Source: Rhizomucor pusillus
Taxonomy: Eukaryota; Mucoromycota; Mucoromycetes; Mucorales; Lichtheimiaceae
Length of the DNA stretch: 64,000 nt
NCBI GenBank assembly: GCA_900175165.2
Contig: FWWN02000285.1
Span: 91,126 to 155,125, forward strand
Direction: 5' to 3'
The position numbers were made by a program, and so were the translations under genes. The notes under the pieces were generated by a model. That model made no database searches. It was not told where the DNA came from and worked only from the letters and a program-made list of their open reading frames with translations. Shown piece after piece: positions 45,182-57,160 of this stretch (the first letter of the stretch is position 1; each line of letters begins with the position of its first letter).

Positions 45182-47980
45182 TCATCCTTGAAACAGCCAG
45201 CTACCCATTAAATCACGTACTTTACGTGTACCGTCCGCCTCGCCTTTTAGCAATCCACCCAGACGCCATTGGTGTCGCTTAGCACTGTCCAGCAGGCTGT
45301 GCCAACCACCTGTTTCTTGCTGGGATTCCACAGGTGCCTCTAATTCGACCAACGATATCTCGGCATCTGCAGTGGGAGGGTGCAATTGCTCCATTTGTCG
45401 CCAAACATCCAATACGTCCACGATATATTCGACAGGACTCATTGTCAATGCCATTGACAAAACGTCCATTCTTCGCGCATAGTTTTGATATGCATCCATT
45501 TTACCGAGATTAAAGCATGCTTGCCACGCGGCTTGATGGATCTCATCCATTTTAATGCCACGTTTGTCTTGGATTGACGCTGCCTTGGCAACTGTAGCAC
45601 AGCACAGCTGGTACGACGTATCAAAATCGCCATCCACCAGGGCTGCACTTGATAACATTGCTAGCACTTTTACTTCTGCAAGCATATCATATTGATAGCC
45701 GAGCTTCCTTGTAATATCCAGAACTTGGTCCGGCTGTCGGTATATACCTCGGCGCGAATTGATCAGCTTTGAGACTAGTTCTAGTCGATTTGATGATTGC
45801 CGTACTTGGATAGGCATTAGCTCGATTCCAGGACGGTCCATGACGTGGTATTCAGATATAAGGGTATGCGTTGCTCTAATCAGATCCATTTCTTCATTCA
45901 CCATATCAGTTGGCGGTAATATCTCAAGACTGTGGACGGATCCTTAGCAAAAAGATGCAAAATAGCCAGCAGACCAGCTCCTATAAAAGCTTACCATTCC
46001 ATGGCTAACTTCATGTTGCCAGTATACATGTTGCCTGACGTGGCATTATCGAAAAACTCTTGCTCGGCTTCAATAACAAGTTGCTCTGCTCGGCCAATAT
46101 CCAATGTTTTATCTCTTCCTGGTCCCACCATCAGATCTTTAGCGAGACGAAACCCTAAAGGAAAAGAGCGTCATATGTAAGTGAGAAATTTAATATCTTT
46201 TTCCATCTGCTCTCAACTCACGGCCGTTACGAAGCAAAGAAGTAAAGAACGTTTCAAAGACCTCCGTCCGAGTTAGCAGACCGAATACATCCTCGTTTTC
46301 CGCGCCTCGAAGTCGCATCATGTCGTCTAGTAATTCTCTCCAATCATTGTCACTGTCAAACTGTTTGCCTCCTTCTTCGACGCCTCCAGCTGCATGAGAA
46401 GCCATTCGGATACAGAGCTGACGTTGCGATTCAACCGATGGAGACTTTAGGAAATAGCTGAGAGGCACTGATGCATGGTAACGGGACAAAACTTCCGCAG
46501 AGCTCAAATGATTCTGCAGTGTATCCATCATCTGCGTCAGACCATGATATTTAACTGATTGCAGTGCCAGAAATAGCCCAAGCGGTGTCTGTTGCGTTCC
46601 GAGAGATGCAATAGTTGTAACCTGCTCCTCGCTTTCTTGCATATCGCCTATCTCCCACAGATCAAATACAGGTAAGCATTCGAAGATGCGTACTAATAGG
46701 TGTATGTCGCCTTCGACTGTGTAGCATATTGCGAGAGCCAGACGTGCTAGATCCAAGTCATCCTTGATTATCCGTTCTTCATCCACCAATGTCGGTTTTG
46801 AGTGCTCCAATACGATGCATATCCAATCGAGATGACGGGTGGATGTATCCAACAACCATCGATACAGCAACATCTCCGGGTGCTCTTCCTCATCATCGTT
46901 GTCCTCGGTTACATGGCTTTCTAAGGTTTCCTTTTTGGATGTTTTATGCCGTACTTTGGATTGCTTGAGCCATGGAATCACGAGCCTGAGCATGTCATCG
47001 ACAATGCGAGATTGGTCTGTACTTCGCAATAAGCCCTCCATAATTTCGAATGATGAAATTTGCTCAAATATGTCCAGATCTATCAAGTTGCCTGCATGGT
47101 CGCTGATGTTGCCAGAAGTATATACATATTTGCATAACCAGTCGAGACGGCTTTGATACTGCTTTAAATCGGTGACACCCATTGCTTGAGCATAACGTGC
47201 CCATTCCAGAGCTTGACCACATAATCCCATTTGATCTGCTGTTCTGCAACGATCCAGATACCACTGTGTTATCGTGTCAGCTGAAGCAGGATATTCGTGT
47301 GTCGGACACGAATCAGATGTGATTGCTGCTGTGACATTGCTTTCGTCGGCCCACCCATCTCTAATTATCCACTCTGCCTCCTGTCCAGCGAGCACCTGTG
47401 GAAGGTCAAAGTTACTTGGATCGGCAGTTACCGGTATTTCTGCAAGGATGGCGAGTCGATATGGAATGATTTCATCCGTGTGACGACTGAAAATCGTACG
47501 TAGCGCGACACTGTTTTCCGTGCGAGCGTACTCCACTGCCTGGGCTACAATGTCAGCGTCGCGAAAATCCTGATATTTCTTAGCAAACGATGACTCTGCC
47601 GCAGACAAGCTCGGCCAGAGATCGATAAACGTCTCCAGTCGACGACTATATTGATCGAAATAGAACTGTGCCTGGATTAACAGGTTGTTTGCTTCCGCAC
47701 GCTGCTTTCCAAGCTCAATTATTGCTTGCTGCAGTGACCAGTCATCGACAACAAGTTCGAGGCACGTTCGTACAACCCACGCGTCGTCTCGAATATTCTT
47801 TAGCAGTTCCAAATCCTCAGCGTGCCACGTAGCAGGAGTCTTGTCCGCACATCGCTTGTGCCATTGCGCTTTGTAGACGGCGTCCGTGTCCAGCTGGAGT
47901 TCCCGTGCAATGTCGAGCGCCGCTCGGTAGCTGCCCTGGTTTAAATGGAATAAAAAGTCGCTGGCGGTCGTCTGATCCAT
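45182..47980 (-). CDS. SEC39: SEC39/NBAS-family subunit of the Dsl1 tethering complex
   Basis: Alpha-solenoid protein of the Dsl1/NRZ tether that receives COPI vesicles at the ER. Three exons (47980-46222, 46154-45995, 45929-45182) give 2667 nt, 888 residues, close to yeast and plant Sec39. The large first exon carries the Sec39 domain: LFHLNQGSYRAALDIARELQ, DDAWVVRTCLELVVDDWSLQ, HTDEIIPYRLAILAEIPVTA, QWYLDRCRTADQMGLCGQAL and LVRIFECLPVFDLWEIGDMQ. Exon 2 contributes AEQLVIEAEQEFFDNATSGN and exon 3 the Leu-rich C-terminus (LELVSKLINSRRGIYRQPDQ). Head to head with SWC4, with only 96 bp between start codons. Yeast Sec39 is poorly conserved, but the Sec39-domain pattern here is clear. Confidence 0.85.
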
Positions 47981-48076
47981 TCACGAGAACGGCAAAGAGG
48001 TCGGACAACAACAAGCATTGGGGATTTCCTGAGTTTCAAACGTTTGCGTCTTTGTCTCGACCGTTTCTTCTTCCAA
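47981..48076. promoter_or_regulatory. Shared divergent promoter of SEC39 and SWC4
   Basis: 96 bp between opposing start codons must contain both core promoters or overlap the 5' UTRs. No TATA box is visible. Assigned on geometry only. Confidence 0.5.
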
Positions 48077-49803
48077 ATGAGTGGATCCGATGTGCGCGAC
48101 ATTCTGGAACTCGGCAAATCGGGGGAACAGCAGCAACTGCAACAGCATCAGCAACCGAGGCGATTAAAACAGCCTGTCGAAAAGCGACCAGGTTAGATCG
48201 TACGCGATCCACCATTTAAGGCGATCACTGAACTGATTACCTGCTTACTAGAGGGAATGAGCCGTGAGCTTTACTCTCTCATTGGTAAAGCATCGACGGT
48301 GGTTCTCCCGCGAGCACCTGTTAGAGCAAAGTTTAACGTTAAAAGACGAGTGACACCCTGGTATGCAAAGAGCAATGACTTGCTAAAAAGTTGCATTTCT
48401 GACGACAGTTACAGGGTCCTCCAGACATGCCAAAACGAAGCGCGATCAGACGATTTGTCAATAGAACGGTGGGCAAAATCTACGGCAATTGGTGACGCTG
48501 GTACTGTACTATCTCTCAACTCGGAGAAGCGTGCCTTAATTTGAGAATTATGGGTTGACACAAAAGCGAATAGTACTGCATTATCAAAGATTCGGCGAGA
48601 GTATTGAAGTTATCGAATACACTGATGAAGAATACGACAAGCTCTTACAAAGTACGTTTTTGATCCGGCAATGCGATGTGGACCATCAATGACTGACCAA
48701 GAATACATGCAACAGATATTGATGATGACTGGACAAAGGAGGAGACGGACTATCTACTACATCTTTGCAGATTATACCGAGTCCGTTTTCCAGTGATACA
48801 GGATCGATACAATTTTCGGGGGAAATCCAGACCAATGGAGGTAAGATTATGCAATCTTCACAGAAGATTTGGGCGATTAATCAAGTTCTTTTAATTTATG
48901 ACCTTTTAGGATTTGAAAGATCGATATTTTAAGATCTGTCGAATACTAGTAAAATCACGGACGCCGACTATTTCAGACGAGACGATCGAGCATCAATATG
49001 GATATGACAAGGAGAGAGAAATAGAACGGAGGACAGCTCTGTCAACATTGTGGGGCCGTACACGGGATCAGATGGATGAAGAGGAACGGTTACTGCAGGA
49101 GGCTCAACGGATAGAGCAGAACCAAGCACGGTTAGCCAAGAACAAGGAGAATGCTATGCAAATGCTATCCCAGTTGGACGCTTCAGCAGCAGCGTTAAAA
49201 GTAAAATACCCCAAGGTACACATATTAGGAAAACGTGTAAAGGGGGTTCATACATATTACTCATGGTTTTGCAGAAAGGGCAGAAAGGAAAACGTCGGAT
49301 AGCTACGGAAGGTAAATAATTTTTGAACAAGGAGAAGTTGGATACGGATGACTCAAAATTTAGGGTAGACGCAACGACAGAGGAAAAAATGATACCCGGT
49401 GTGCATGTGCGCAGCCAACGATTAACGACGGTAAAGCCTCAATACCAAACCAAGGTAATGGGGGTGATGAGCATCCTTGGAGTGGGTAAGTGCGCATCAG
49501 TCCAGCGGAGTCATGTTTCTTTATTTGACAGGAACGTCGCATGATTTTGTACATGTGCAGGTCCGCGACCCGTGATGCCGACAGCCAAAGTGTGCGACAC
49601 GTTCGAGCACCTGCAAAATTCAATAACGGTGATGCTGGAGCTGAAAAAGGTAGTGGATAATATGGACTTCGAGCACAACATTGAAAAGAGTTTGGTAAGT
49701 CATCTTGTATGACAAACAAAACCAAATTTGTACCTGATGGCGTCTTTGTGCCCTTTTTTTTGACTAGCGGGACTCTTCGCTTAACCGACGGCGGCGGAAA
49801 TGA
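48077..49803 (+). CDS. SWC4: SWC4/DMAP1, SANT-domain subunit of SWR1 and NuA4
   Basis: Chromatin protein shared by the H2A.Z-depositing SWR1 complex and the NuA4 acetyltransferase. Exon 1 encodes MSGSDVRDILELG, the DMAP1 signature, then a short Gln-rich stretch and VEKRPGMSRELYSLIGKAST across an intron, with APVRAKFNVKRRVTPW. Later exons give IEVIEYTDEEYDKLLQ, the SANT-like DDDWTKEETDYLLHLCRLYR, VRFPVIQDRYNF and SRPMEDLKDRYFKICRILVK, then a charged coiled coil (QMDEEERLLQEAQRIEQNQA). The C-terminal YEATS2/DMAP1 region is PRPVMPTAKVCDTFEHLQN and MLELKKVVDNMDFEHNIEKS, ending RRRRK and TGA at 49801-49803. At least eight introns, some of whose borders are approximate. Confidence 0.92.
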
Positions 49804-50037
49804 GATATCATAGCACTTGGGATGTACGACGCTGCGGAGAAGATACACACTCGGTACCTTTCAAGCACTTTTTGCACTGCACAGCGTCCGGTGGAGTTGG
49901 AAACAGTCAATAAAGAGGGTTAAGATGGAAAAACCTTGTTTTTTGGACTCTTTTCCCCTTGTGTAAACTTCCACCCCTCTCCATTTAGTTTTCTTCTGCC
50001 AAACGAGCCTTATATTCGTTGGCACTATATATCTGTA

Positions 50038-51727
50038 ATGCTTGCAAAAGAACAGACGTCGCCTCCACCAAAGGCCGTCAACATCATTCGACCTTCATCA
50101 CCATTTCTGCAACAACTAAAGCGTGCCGTCTCGCCTAATCTTGCTACTCCGCATGACGCTTCGCAATCTTCTTCAACAGCCTCGTCTTCGTCGCCTTCTA
50201 CGCTGTCGACTCTATCGTCCGGTGCTGGAGGCCGTTTTGGTGCGTCGAGTCTCTTTAGTTTTTACGCGCCTCAGCACAAACCGATACTAGGCCCGAATCG
50301 ATTTTTGCAGAGGCCCAGAAGCAACTCCAACTTGTCGAAGATCACCAGCTTCTCTTCATCCTCTGACGAAGAGGAAGAGGAAGAGGGAGATGATGACGAT
50401 AGCGACGAGATTGACAGCATCGATGGAAACACTGATAACGAAGATGAAGAAGACGACGACGACGATGATGATGATGAGAACGACAACGATGCTGAAGAGG
50501 AGCAAGTGTCGCCTTCTAAAATCGTCGCCAGAATTAAGCACGGCACTATTATGAACGGCCGCGGCGAGTTCGTCTCGAAGGGCAGCGACGATGGATGGCT
50601 CGACGAGGCCAGGGCAAATCGGAAGGTTAGGGGTTATGGCGAAACGGAGAATGTAGGGAGCAAGCTTGAGCACTCACGAACGAATAACAACAACAACAAC
50701 AGATTGCCGATCTGGAAATCGAAAAGACGTCGCTGTTGGCAGTCAACAAAACTTTAGAGGCCACCGTTCGACGCCAGGCCGAAAGAATCTTGGAGCTCGA
50801 GAAACGTCTTGAAATGTAATTACCAAAAGAGAACAACAAAAGACAGAGAGAGATGTCTGAGAGAGAAAAATTCTTGGAGAAAATGAATGCTAACAATCAA
50901 GTTATTAGAAACAATAATAATAATAACAACAGCAGCAGCAACAACAACAACAACAATAGTAATGATGGACCGTTGACGCCTCTTTCGGACAAGCACGTGG
51001 GCGACGAGGCAAGTGGGAAATTGTGCCACCACCCAGAGCAGTGCCCTGATTGTCTGTGCATGTTTCTTTGTTTATATAGTCGCCTTTGCAGGAAACAACC
51101 TCCGATGAAGAGCTCGAAAACGATCAAGTTTTTCAACGACTAAAGACTATGCTACAAACTCTTATTGACCAGGCCGAAGCAGCTTTGATACAGAAGAGCA
51201 AGATCTCTGGACGAGTACTCACGGATTACAATCCAAGCACGGAAGCCAGACGCAAGTCGGTTTCCAAGAACGAGGATGACGATGCAGGTAAGAAAGAATG
51301 ACAAGGACAAGAAGGCGGAACAAGGAAAATGGAATGCTAATGCATAAACACAGTTACAATCCGTAAGCTCGCTGTTCGACGATCATGGTCACCTACGCAT
51401 GGCAGCAACACTGCCATTATGAATCGACAGCATCAGCGACCTCCTCGCCGCGGTTCTGATAGTCAGGATATACGCCCCCGATCACCGAGACCGGTTATCA
51501 ATCATACAAAGACATCTATGGCTCGCACTCTATCACGTTCTTCGTCGCCGGCTGTGATGGTTTCTTCGCCAACACCGCCAGCTTCACCAATCACTCGTTC
51601 CCACTCGCCCGTTCCTTTCAACAATACTATGCATGTTCGCCCGCCCAGCCGCACCTCGTCACTCCGAAGCGGCCACAGTAATCATCACCATCATCAACAA
51701 CAGCAACAGCCAAGATGGCAATACTGA
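50038..51727 (+). CDS. Low-complexity protein with a short coiled coil, unknown function
   Basis: Exon 1 starts MLAKEQTSPPPKAVNIIRPS (the ATG at 50038 is preferred over an upstream leader-like extension). It contains Ser-rich runs, FLQRPRSNSNLSKITSF and a long acidic tract (50,361-50,510, mostly Asp/Glu). After an intron comes a conserved-looking helix, IADLEIEKTSLLAVNKTLEA and RRQAERILELEKRL; fungal proteins of unknown function carry this 'ADLEI..TSLLAVN.TLE' element. Then MSEREKFLEKMNANNQVIRN and a poly-Asn tract. A GC-AG intron (51,009-51,079) leads to SPLQETTSDEELENDQVFQR and LKTMLQTLIDQAEAALIQKS. The last exon is Ser/Pro/Arg-rich (SPRPVINHTKTSMARTLSRS). Probably largely disordered. No function can be assigned. 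Confidence 0.7.
51009..51079 (+). other. Probable GC-AG intron in the coiled-coil gene
   Basis: Donor GAG|GCAAGT, a perfect GC-intron consensus, and acceptor TTTATATAG|TCG. Removing it links HVGDE to SPLQETTSDEELE in phase; reading through instead gives a Cys-rich tail and a stop. Confidence 0.7.
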
Positions 51728-52975
51728 TACCACCACCCCCTCTGTTGTATATGCCTTCCTTTCCTTTACCCCCCATCCTGTATTGCTTCTATACATATAC
51801 CAGCGCTTATGATGAAAAGTTCGTTTGTACAAAAAAAGAAAGACTTGCCCGACATCGTGCTGATTCTAAATGGCAGCTCGAGAACGTGCCCCCCCCCCAC
51901 CCGATCCCTTCCGGCCACCTCGTTAATTCCCAAATTTTGAGCATACTATAACCCTTCATTAACCCCATATATTAAAACCAACTGGTGGAGATGCCGTGTA
52001 ACTCGTCACGAGGCTGTTTTTTATTACCAGATTGCAGTGCGTCTGCCTAAATTTTATATTTTCCCGTCTCTCTTCGCCTTCTATCCAGCAATTATACTTT
52101 ATAACTTTCTTTCTCGACTGACTGTATGATGGTCTGTTCTGTATATATGTACGGCTTAGCAATAATACCTTACAGAACTTTGCAGTCCATATGAATTGAT
52201 ACATAATTCGTAAAATGCAAGGCACACATCCACAGCGCTGCTGCCGCGTGGGATATATGAATCTTGCACAGTAAACAATGGACATATGCAGTTAGACTGT
52301 AAATAGGCGAGTATATCCAGCTTGTTCTAGATCGTACTGTACCACCACGTATACGTACAGTAATGGATTTTTGCTTCGATGACTGTTCATCGATCGTCTA
52401 AATATACACGACTACTATGCATGATCGGTTCACTCATATCATGTGTAAAACAGTTTGGAGGAATATGGGAATGAAGCCTATGTCAGTAAAATGTTTGTTA
52501 TGCTAGATCATTCATTCATTGCAGGTCTATGCGTTTCCTACTCGTAGCTATGGTATATTGCTGTTTAAGAGAAGGAAAATGCCACAGTGAGGCATGAGAA
52601 GAGAGAACCAAATGGAAACTAGGTACGCAACATCTTTTGATTGAAGGGTACCAGGACTTATTTATCGATAAACTCAAAAGTCCAGGCTGCAACAGGAAAT
52701 ATAAAAAGTATTGAGAACAAATCTCAATTGGTGTTTCTTGACGATGGCTCCAAAGTATATTACATTAAATAAATTGAAGATAGATTCTAAATACATAGGC
52801 GGATCAGCAAAGATTATCCTGATTTCCTGACAGCATGCCAGGCATAGTGTATGCACACCATGCAATAAATATTATACGGCTGAATGCACCACGCTGTAGC
52901 TCATGCAGAGTCTTGTGTCACACTTGGCTTTGTCACCAACTGGCTTTCTTTCTCTTTCCCTTGTACTACTCTTGT
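51728..52975. other. Intergenic, 1.2 kb
   Basis: 3' flank of the coiled-coil gene and promoter of the next gene. Contains a run of ten C at 51,889-51,898. No gene or RNA recognised. Confidence 0.5.
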
Positions 52976-54125
52976 ATGAGTCGTCTCAACCAGGCACCTC
53001 CTCTAAAGAACGTATCCCCGGGAGTTATAGGCCCAGGTACACAGTATCGCGTAGCAGACACCCAGTGCGAGCTGAATCGTTGACATGCATCCCGGTATAA
53101 AGTCGCCCAGCATCGCAACGAACCTTTCCTGAGGCGTCAGCGATCGAGAAAAACTCGCGCAGCTGTGCAGCTTCTCAGTACATTTGCACAGTTGGAGCTC
53201 GTGTTGAAAAAGGCTTCCAGCGACAAGGTTTGAAGCTTGAGAAAGAAGGGTTGGAAAGGAGGGACGCTTGGCTAAAAGGGAGAAAAAAACGCTGTGCGTT
53301 TGCTTACGCTGTCAAGAATCTGTATCAAGAAGCCGATGCCTTGATTGACGGAATGGATAGACTTTGGTTGCAGATGGACATGAAACCTGATAAGCAGGTA
53401 ATAAATTCCCACTCGATAAACCACTTCAAAATTTCGTCCCACGTTAAATGGCAAATAGAAGCTGTTCATGCAAGAAATGAGATTCTCAACACTTTATCCG
53501 CGCGCCATGCATTACTTTGCAACGAGGACAGCTCATCCGATGCCACCTTCATCGAAACATGATCTTGATAGTACGTACCAAAGCTGCGTCGATTGAACGG
53601 GAAAAGTTAAACGGATATATAGGCCATTATCATCACCTAGCCCAGTTGGATCAACTCTATACCACAGCAGTTCGTTTGCACCACAGCTTGAAGCTGAATG
53701 ACCATACCTATATCCCATATCAGCTCGCCCTAGTATATGTAGGTCAAAAGTAGTATTCTTATCGATGATGAAGCCATGCTTAGTTCACGTCTTGGAACAG
53801 CAATGCGTAATACATTTAGGCCAGGATTTTGCAGAGTATCGTGGCCGGATATCGCAACAATTTGAGGACATTCGTTCATCTGTCATGAATGCACAGGCGC
53901 GACACAACGTACCAAAACTTGCGGAGCACCACATCAAATGGTAAACTTGATGAACATCCCGTCCGTCTTTTCAAACTTATCCTTTTCCACAGGCTGCGAG
54001 AATTGAGTTTGGATTTGATACATCGAACGAATAACACCAATGAGAGGCAAACTTCTCTCGTTGAGGCCATGCGCCATGTACACAATATTTTTGACGATGA
54101 ATCCATGAAAACAACAGCAACTTGA
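52976..54125 (+). CDS. Unrecognised six-exon gene, helical protein of 289 residues
   Basis: Exons 52976-53036, 53111-53397, 53459-53570, 53623-53742, 53784-53940 and 53993-54125 join in frame through GT...AG introns of 41-74 nt and total 870 nt including the stop. The product begins [20 protein letters not shown] and then [21 protein letters not shown] charged helical segment ([20 protein letters not shown]) follows, then [60 protein letters not shown] and [20 protein letters not shown]. The heptad-like spacing suggests coiled coils, as in subunits of large structural complexes. I do not recognise the family. Exons 3-4 are the least certain because an alternative frame is open there. Ends 60 bp from the convergent ETF-QO stop. 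Confidence 0.55.
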
Positions 54126-54184
54126 TATAAAACATCGTTTGTTTTCCAAATTCAAATACAAAAAATAACGGTATCCAAAAGCTT

Positions 54185-56391
54185 TTAAGTCCAGACGTAC
54201 TATACAGCAAGTAGTTGAATGTTAGCATCCTATGTTTGTATGGTACCCGCTGGCAAAAATGTGCATGCCATACCTGAGGACCTCCACCGCCTTCGGGTAC
54301 AGTCCAGTCAATGTTCTGCGAAGGATCTTTAATGTCGCAAGTCTTGCAGTGAATGCAGTTTTGAGAGTTGATCTGCAAACGTTTCTCTCCTGGCTTGTTC
54401 TCGTCATCGACATATTCGTAGACACCAGCTACATCGCAGTGTTGTTAATATTTTGAAATCATACTAAGCAAGTAATTTGTCGGAACTCACCAGGGCAGAA
54501 ACGGTTTTCGGGTCCATCAAAGATGGCAAGGTTTCGTTCAACGGGAAGTTCCTTGTCGCGAACACGCAAATGGACAGGCTGGTTCTCGGCATGGTTGGTG
54601 CCGGTACGAGCGACGTTCGTCAATAAGTCGAAAGAAATAACACCGTCGGGTTTGGGATAATCGATTGGCTTAGCGTCTCTGTAAAAAGTACAGATAGAAT
54701 GCCAGCAGTCAGTAAGAGGAATGAAGTAGAGTAGCAAAAGCACATCACTTTTTTTACTTACCCTGCTGGCTTGAGGCATTCCCAATCGGCCTTCTTGTGT
54801 TTGAAAGTCCAAGGTTCCTTACCCTTGGTAATTAAAGTGGAGATACCAGAGTACAAGACACCACCATAGAGACCCAAAGGAGAGTGGAAAGCGGGTTTGC
54901 AGTTACGCACAGCGTACAATTCGTCGTATACCCAAGAGTTCTTGATGCTATCTTCATATTTGTTGAGCATAACGGGTGCTTCAGGCTGCTCCTCAGATCC
55001 GAACAATGCGTCGTAGGCGGCCTCAGCAGCCAACATGCCTGATTTCATGGCAGTGTGGGTGCCCTTAATCTTGGGCACATTCAAAAAGCCAGCAGTGCAT
55101 CCAATTAATGCACCGCCAGGGAATACTAGCTTGGGAATAGATTGATAACCACCCTCATTAAGAGCTCTGGCGCCATATGAAATGCAGTTGCCGCCTTCCA
55201 ATAAGGATTTAACCGAAGGGTGGTGCTTGAATCGCTGCAAATGCATTTAGTGATATTATGTCACACCGTCCATTTTTCCCACGGTACGTTACCTGGAACT
55301 CCTTGTAAGGGCTCAGATAGGGATTCTCATAGTCGAGACCAACAACGTAGCCGATGGCGACAAGATGCTTGTCTGCTTCGAAATGGTAGATGAAACTGCC
55401 AGCATATGTTTGGTAATCCGTGGGCCAGCCGATACTGTGGATAACTGTTCCTGGCTTGTGCTTTTCTGGCTGTACTTCCCAGACTTCCTTCAAACCGATA
55501 CCATACTTTTGAGGTTCAGAGTCTTTACGCAAGTCGAACTTCTTCATAAGGCCCTTGGTAAGGGAACCATGGCATCCTTCAGCGAAGAGGGTCACCTTGG
55601 CATTTACAGCCATACCGCGTTCGTAGGTATCCTGGAAACCCATTATGGTTTAAAATTGCCAGGTCTACAACCGGATCCGCGTAATCACGTTTGCATACCT
55701 TTGGTTCAAAGTTCTTGTCCAAACCAACGTCGTTCAGGTTGATACCAGCAACACTGCCATCTTCGTTGTATCGTACTTCGCTAGCAGCGAAACCAGGGTA
55801 GATTTCCACGCCCAATTCTTCTGCCTGTTCACCGAGCCACTTGACAAAGTTGTTGAGCGATACAATGTAATTTCCCTTGTTGTTCATTTGAGGAGGGTGG
55901 GGCAATGGGATAGCCATGCTCGAAGTCAGGAACAGCATGTTGTCGTTGGTGACAGGCGTGTTCAATGGAGCACCCTTCTCTTTCCAGTCAGGAATAAGTT
56001 CGTTGAGGGCGCGAGGCTCGAGTACAGCGCCGCTAAGGATATGACCGCCGATTTCGCCAGCCTTCTCGACGACCATGACACGCATTTCTTGACCGGCTTC
56101 GTTGGCAAGCTGCTTCAGACGGATAGCAGCAGCGAGACCTGAAGGACCGCCACCGACAATGACAACGTCGGTTTCGTCAACGAACTGCTCGCCACGGCGA
56201 GGATCGTCTTCGGGAAGTGAATCACGGTTAGGGATCCAAATGGGCCGGGGAGCTGTCGAGGAAAGGTGACGCACGCTAGGGCCGCGAAGGCGCAAGGCGG
56301 CAGCGACCTGAGGTCTAGTCAAGCGAGCGAATCTTACGGCGGAGCGACCATTCGCGAGGGTGCGAAGGCGCGCAGCACTTCGGTTAAACAT
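54185..56391 (-). CDS. ETFDH: Electron transfer flavoprotein-ubiquinone oxidoreductase (ETF-QO)
   Basis: Inner-mitochondrial-membrane flavo-iron-sulfur enzyme that passes electrons from fatty-acid and amino-acid oxidation to ubiquinone. Starts [20 protein letters not shown], an Arg/Ser-rich mitochondrial presequence. The FAD dinucleotide fold is [20 protein letters not shown], followed by [20 protein letters not shown]. Later exons give [60 protein letters not shown] and [20 protein letters not shown]. The 4Fe-4S ferredoxin-like end is [20 protein letters not shown], with NRFCPGE upstream supplying the other Cys. The last intron leads to a short exon ending QYVWT at 54185. Five or more introns. 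Yeast equivalent is CIR2. Confidence 0.94.
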
Positions 56392-57160
56392 AATGGAAGA
56401 GTGGGGAGAGAAGTGAAGAAGAAAGAGATGCAAGAAATGGCATTGCAGTGATCCGTCATTTCTCCTAAGATTCACATGCCGAAAAAAGAGATGCCGGTGA
56501 GATCTTTTTAAGTTGCGGGGTCGCAATTTCTTTCCGTGCAAAACTTTTGACAATCACGCATTTACTATCGTGAATATATTTCCTTCATAGTTCTACTTGT
56601 ACATCTACAAGGCAAATACATGAAACCTATCATTCTAAAGAACAGAGCCTTAGTATGTAGTAATGCACACTTTATCAATTGTAAGCAAAATCTATACGAG
56701 CTTACTGCGTGACGGGTTAAAGATCATCCGCTGTTGGAATGTTGCTATGAAGAATACACACGCCCCCGAAAGACACTTGGTCTATAGTTACGTACAAACA
56801 GTAGGCAGATATTATTATCCTTCAATTGTAAGAGTTCCAATGTTTGTCTGCAACGACTGTAGTCTCCAAAGTGGCGCAAAAGATGGTACTCAGCCGGTTA
56901 TCTGCGCATTGTGGGGTCGTGATATCCCAGATTTGGACTTGACCAAACAGAGCATGACGTACACGCATATCCACAAAGTTGGCTACATGTTCTTCCTAGG
57001 GAGATAGTAGTGGTAATACTAGCAACAGCATTGAGGAGAAGACGATATCGATAACAACGATTGCGATGACAATTACTGAGGGATAAAACGCGCCGCTTCT
57101 CGAATTTAAGAACGTACCTAGAATATATGCATAGGAGCTCGATTTAAGAATATTTCGATT
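56392..57160. other. ETF-QO promoter and flanking sequence
   Basis: Promoter of ETF-QO at the left. A plus-strand frame at 56,663-57,007 includes ICALWGRDIPDLDLTKQSMT and THIHKVGYMFFLGR, which look protein-like and may be an outlying part of the decayed locus that follows. Confidence 0.35.

Noticed and set aside
52835..53083. Single-exon small protein at the start of the six-exon gene
   Set aside because: Its second half is better explained as an intron beginning at 53,037 that joins in frame to the next exon.
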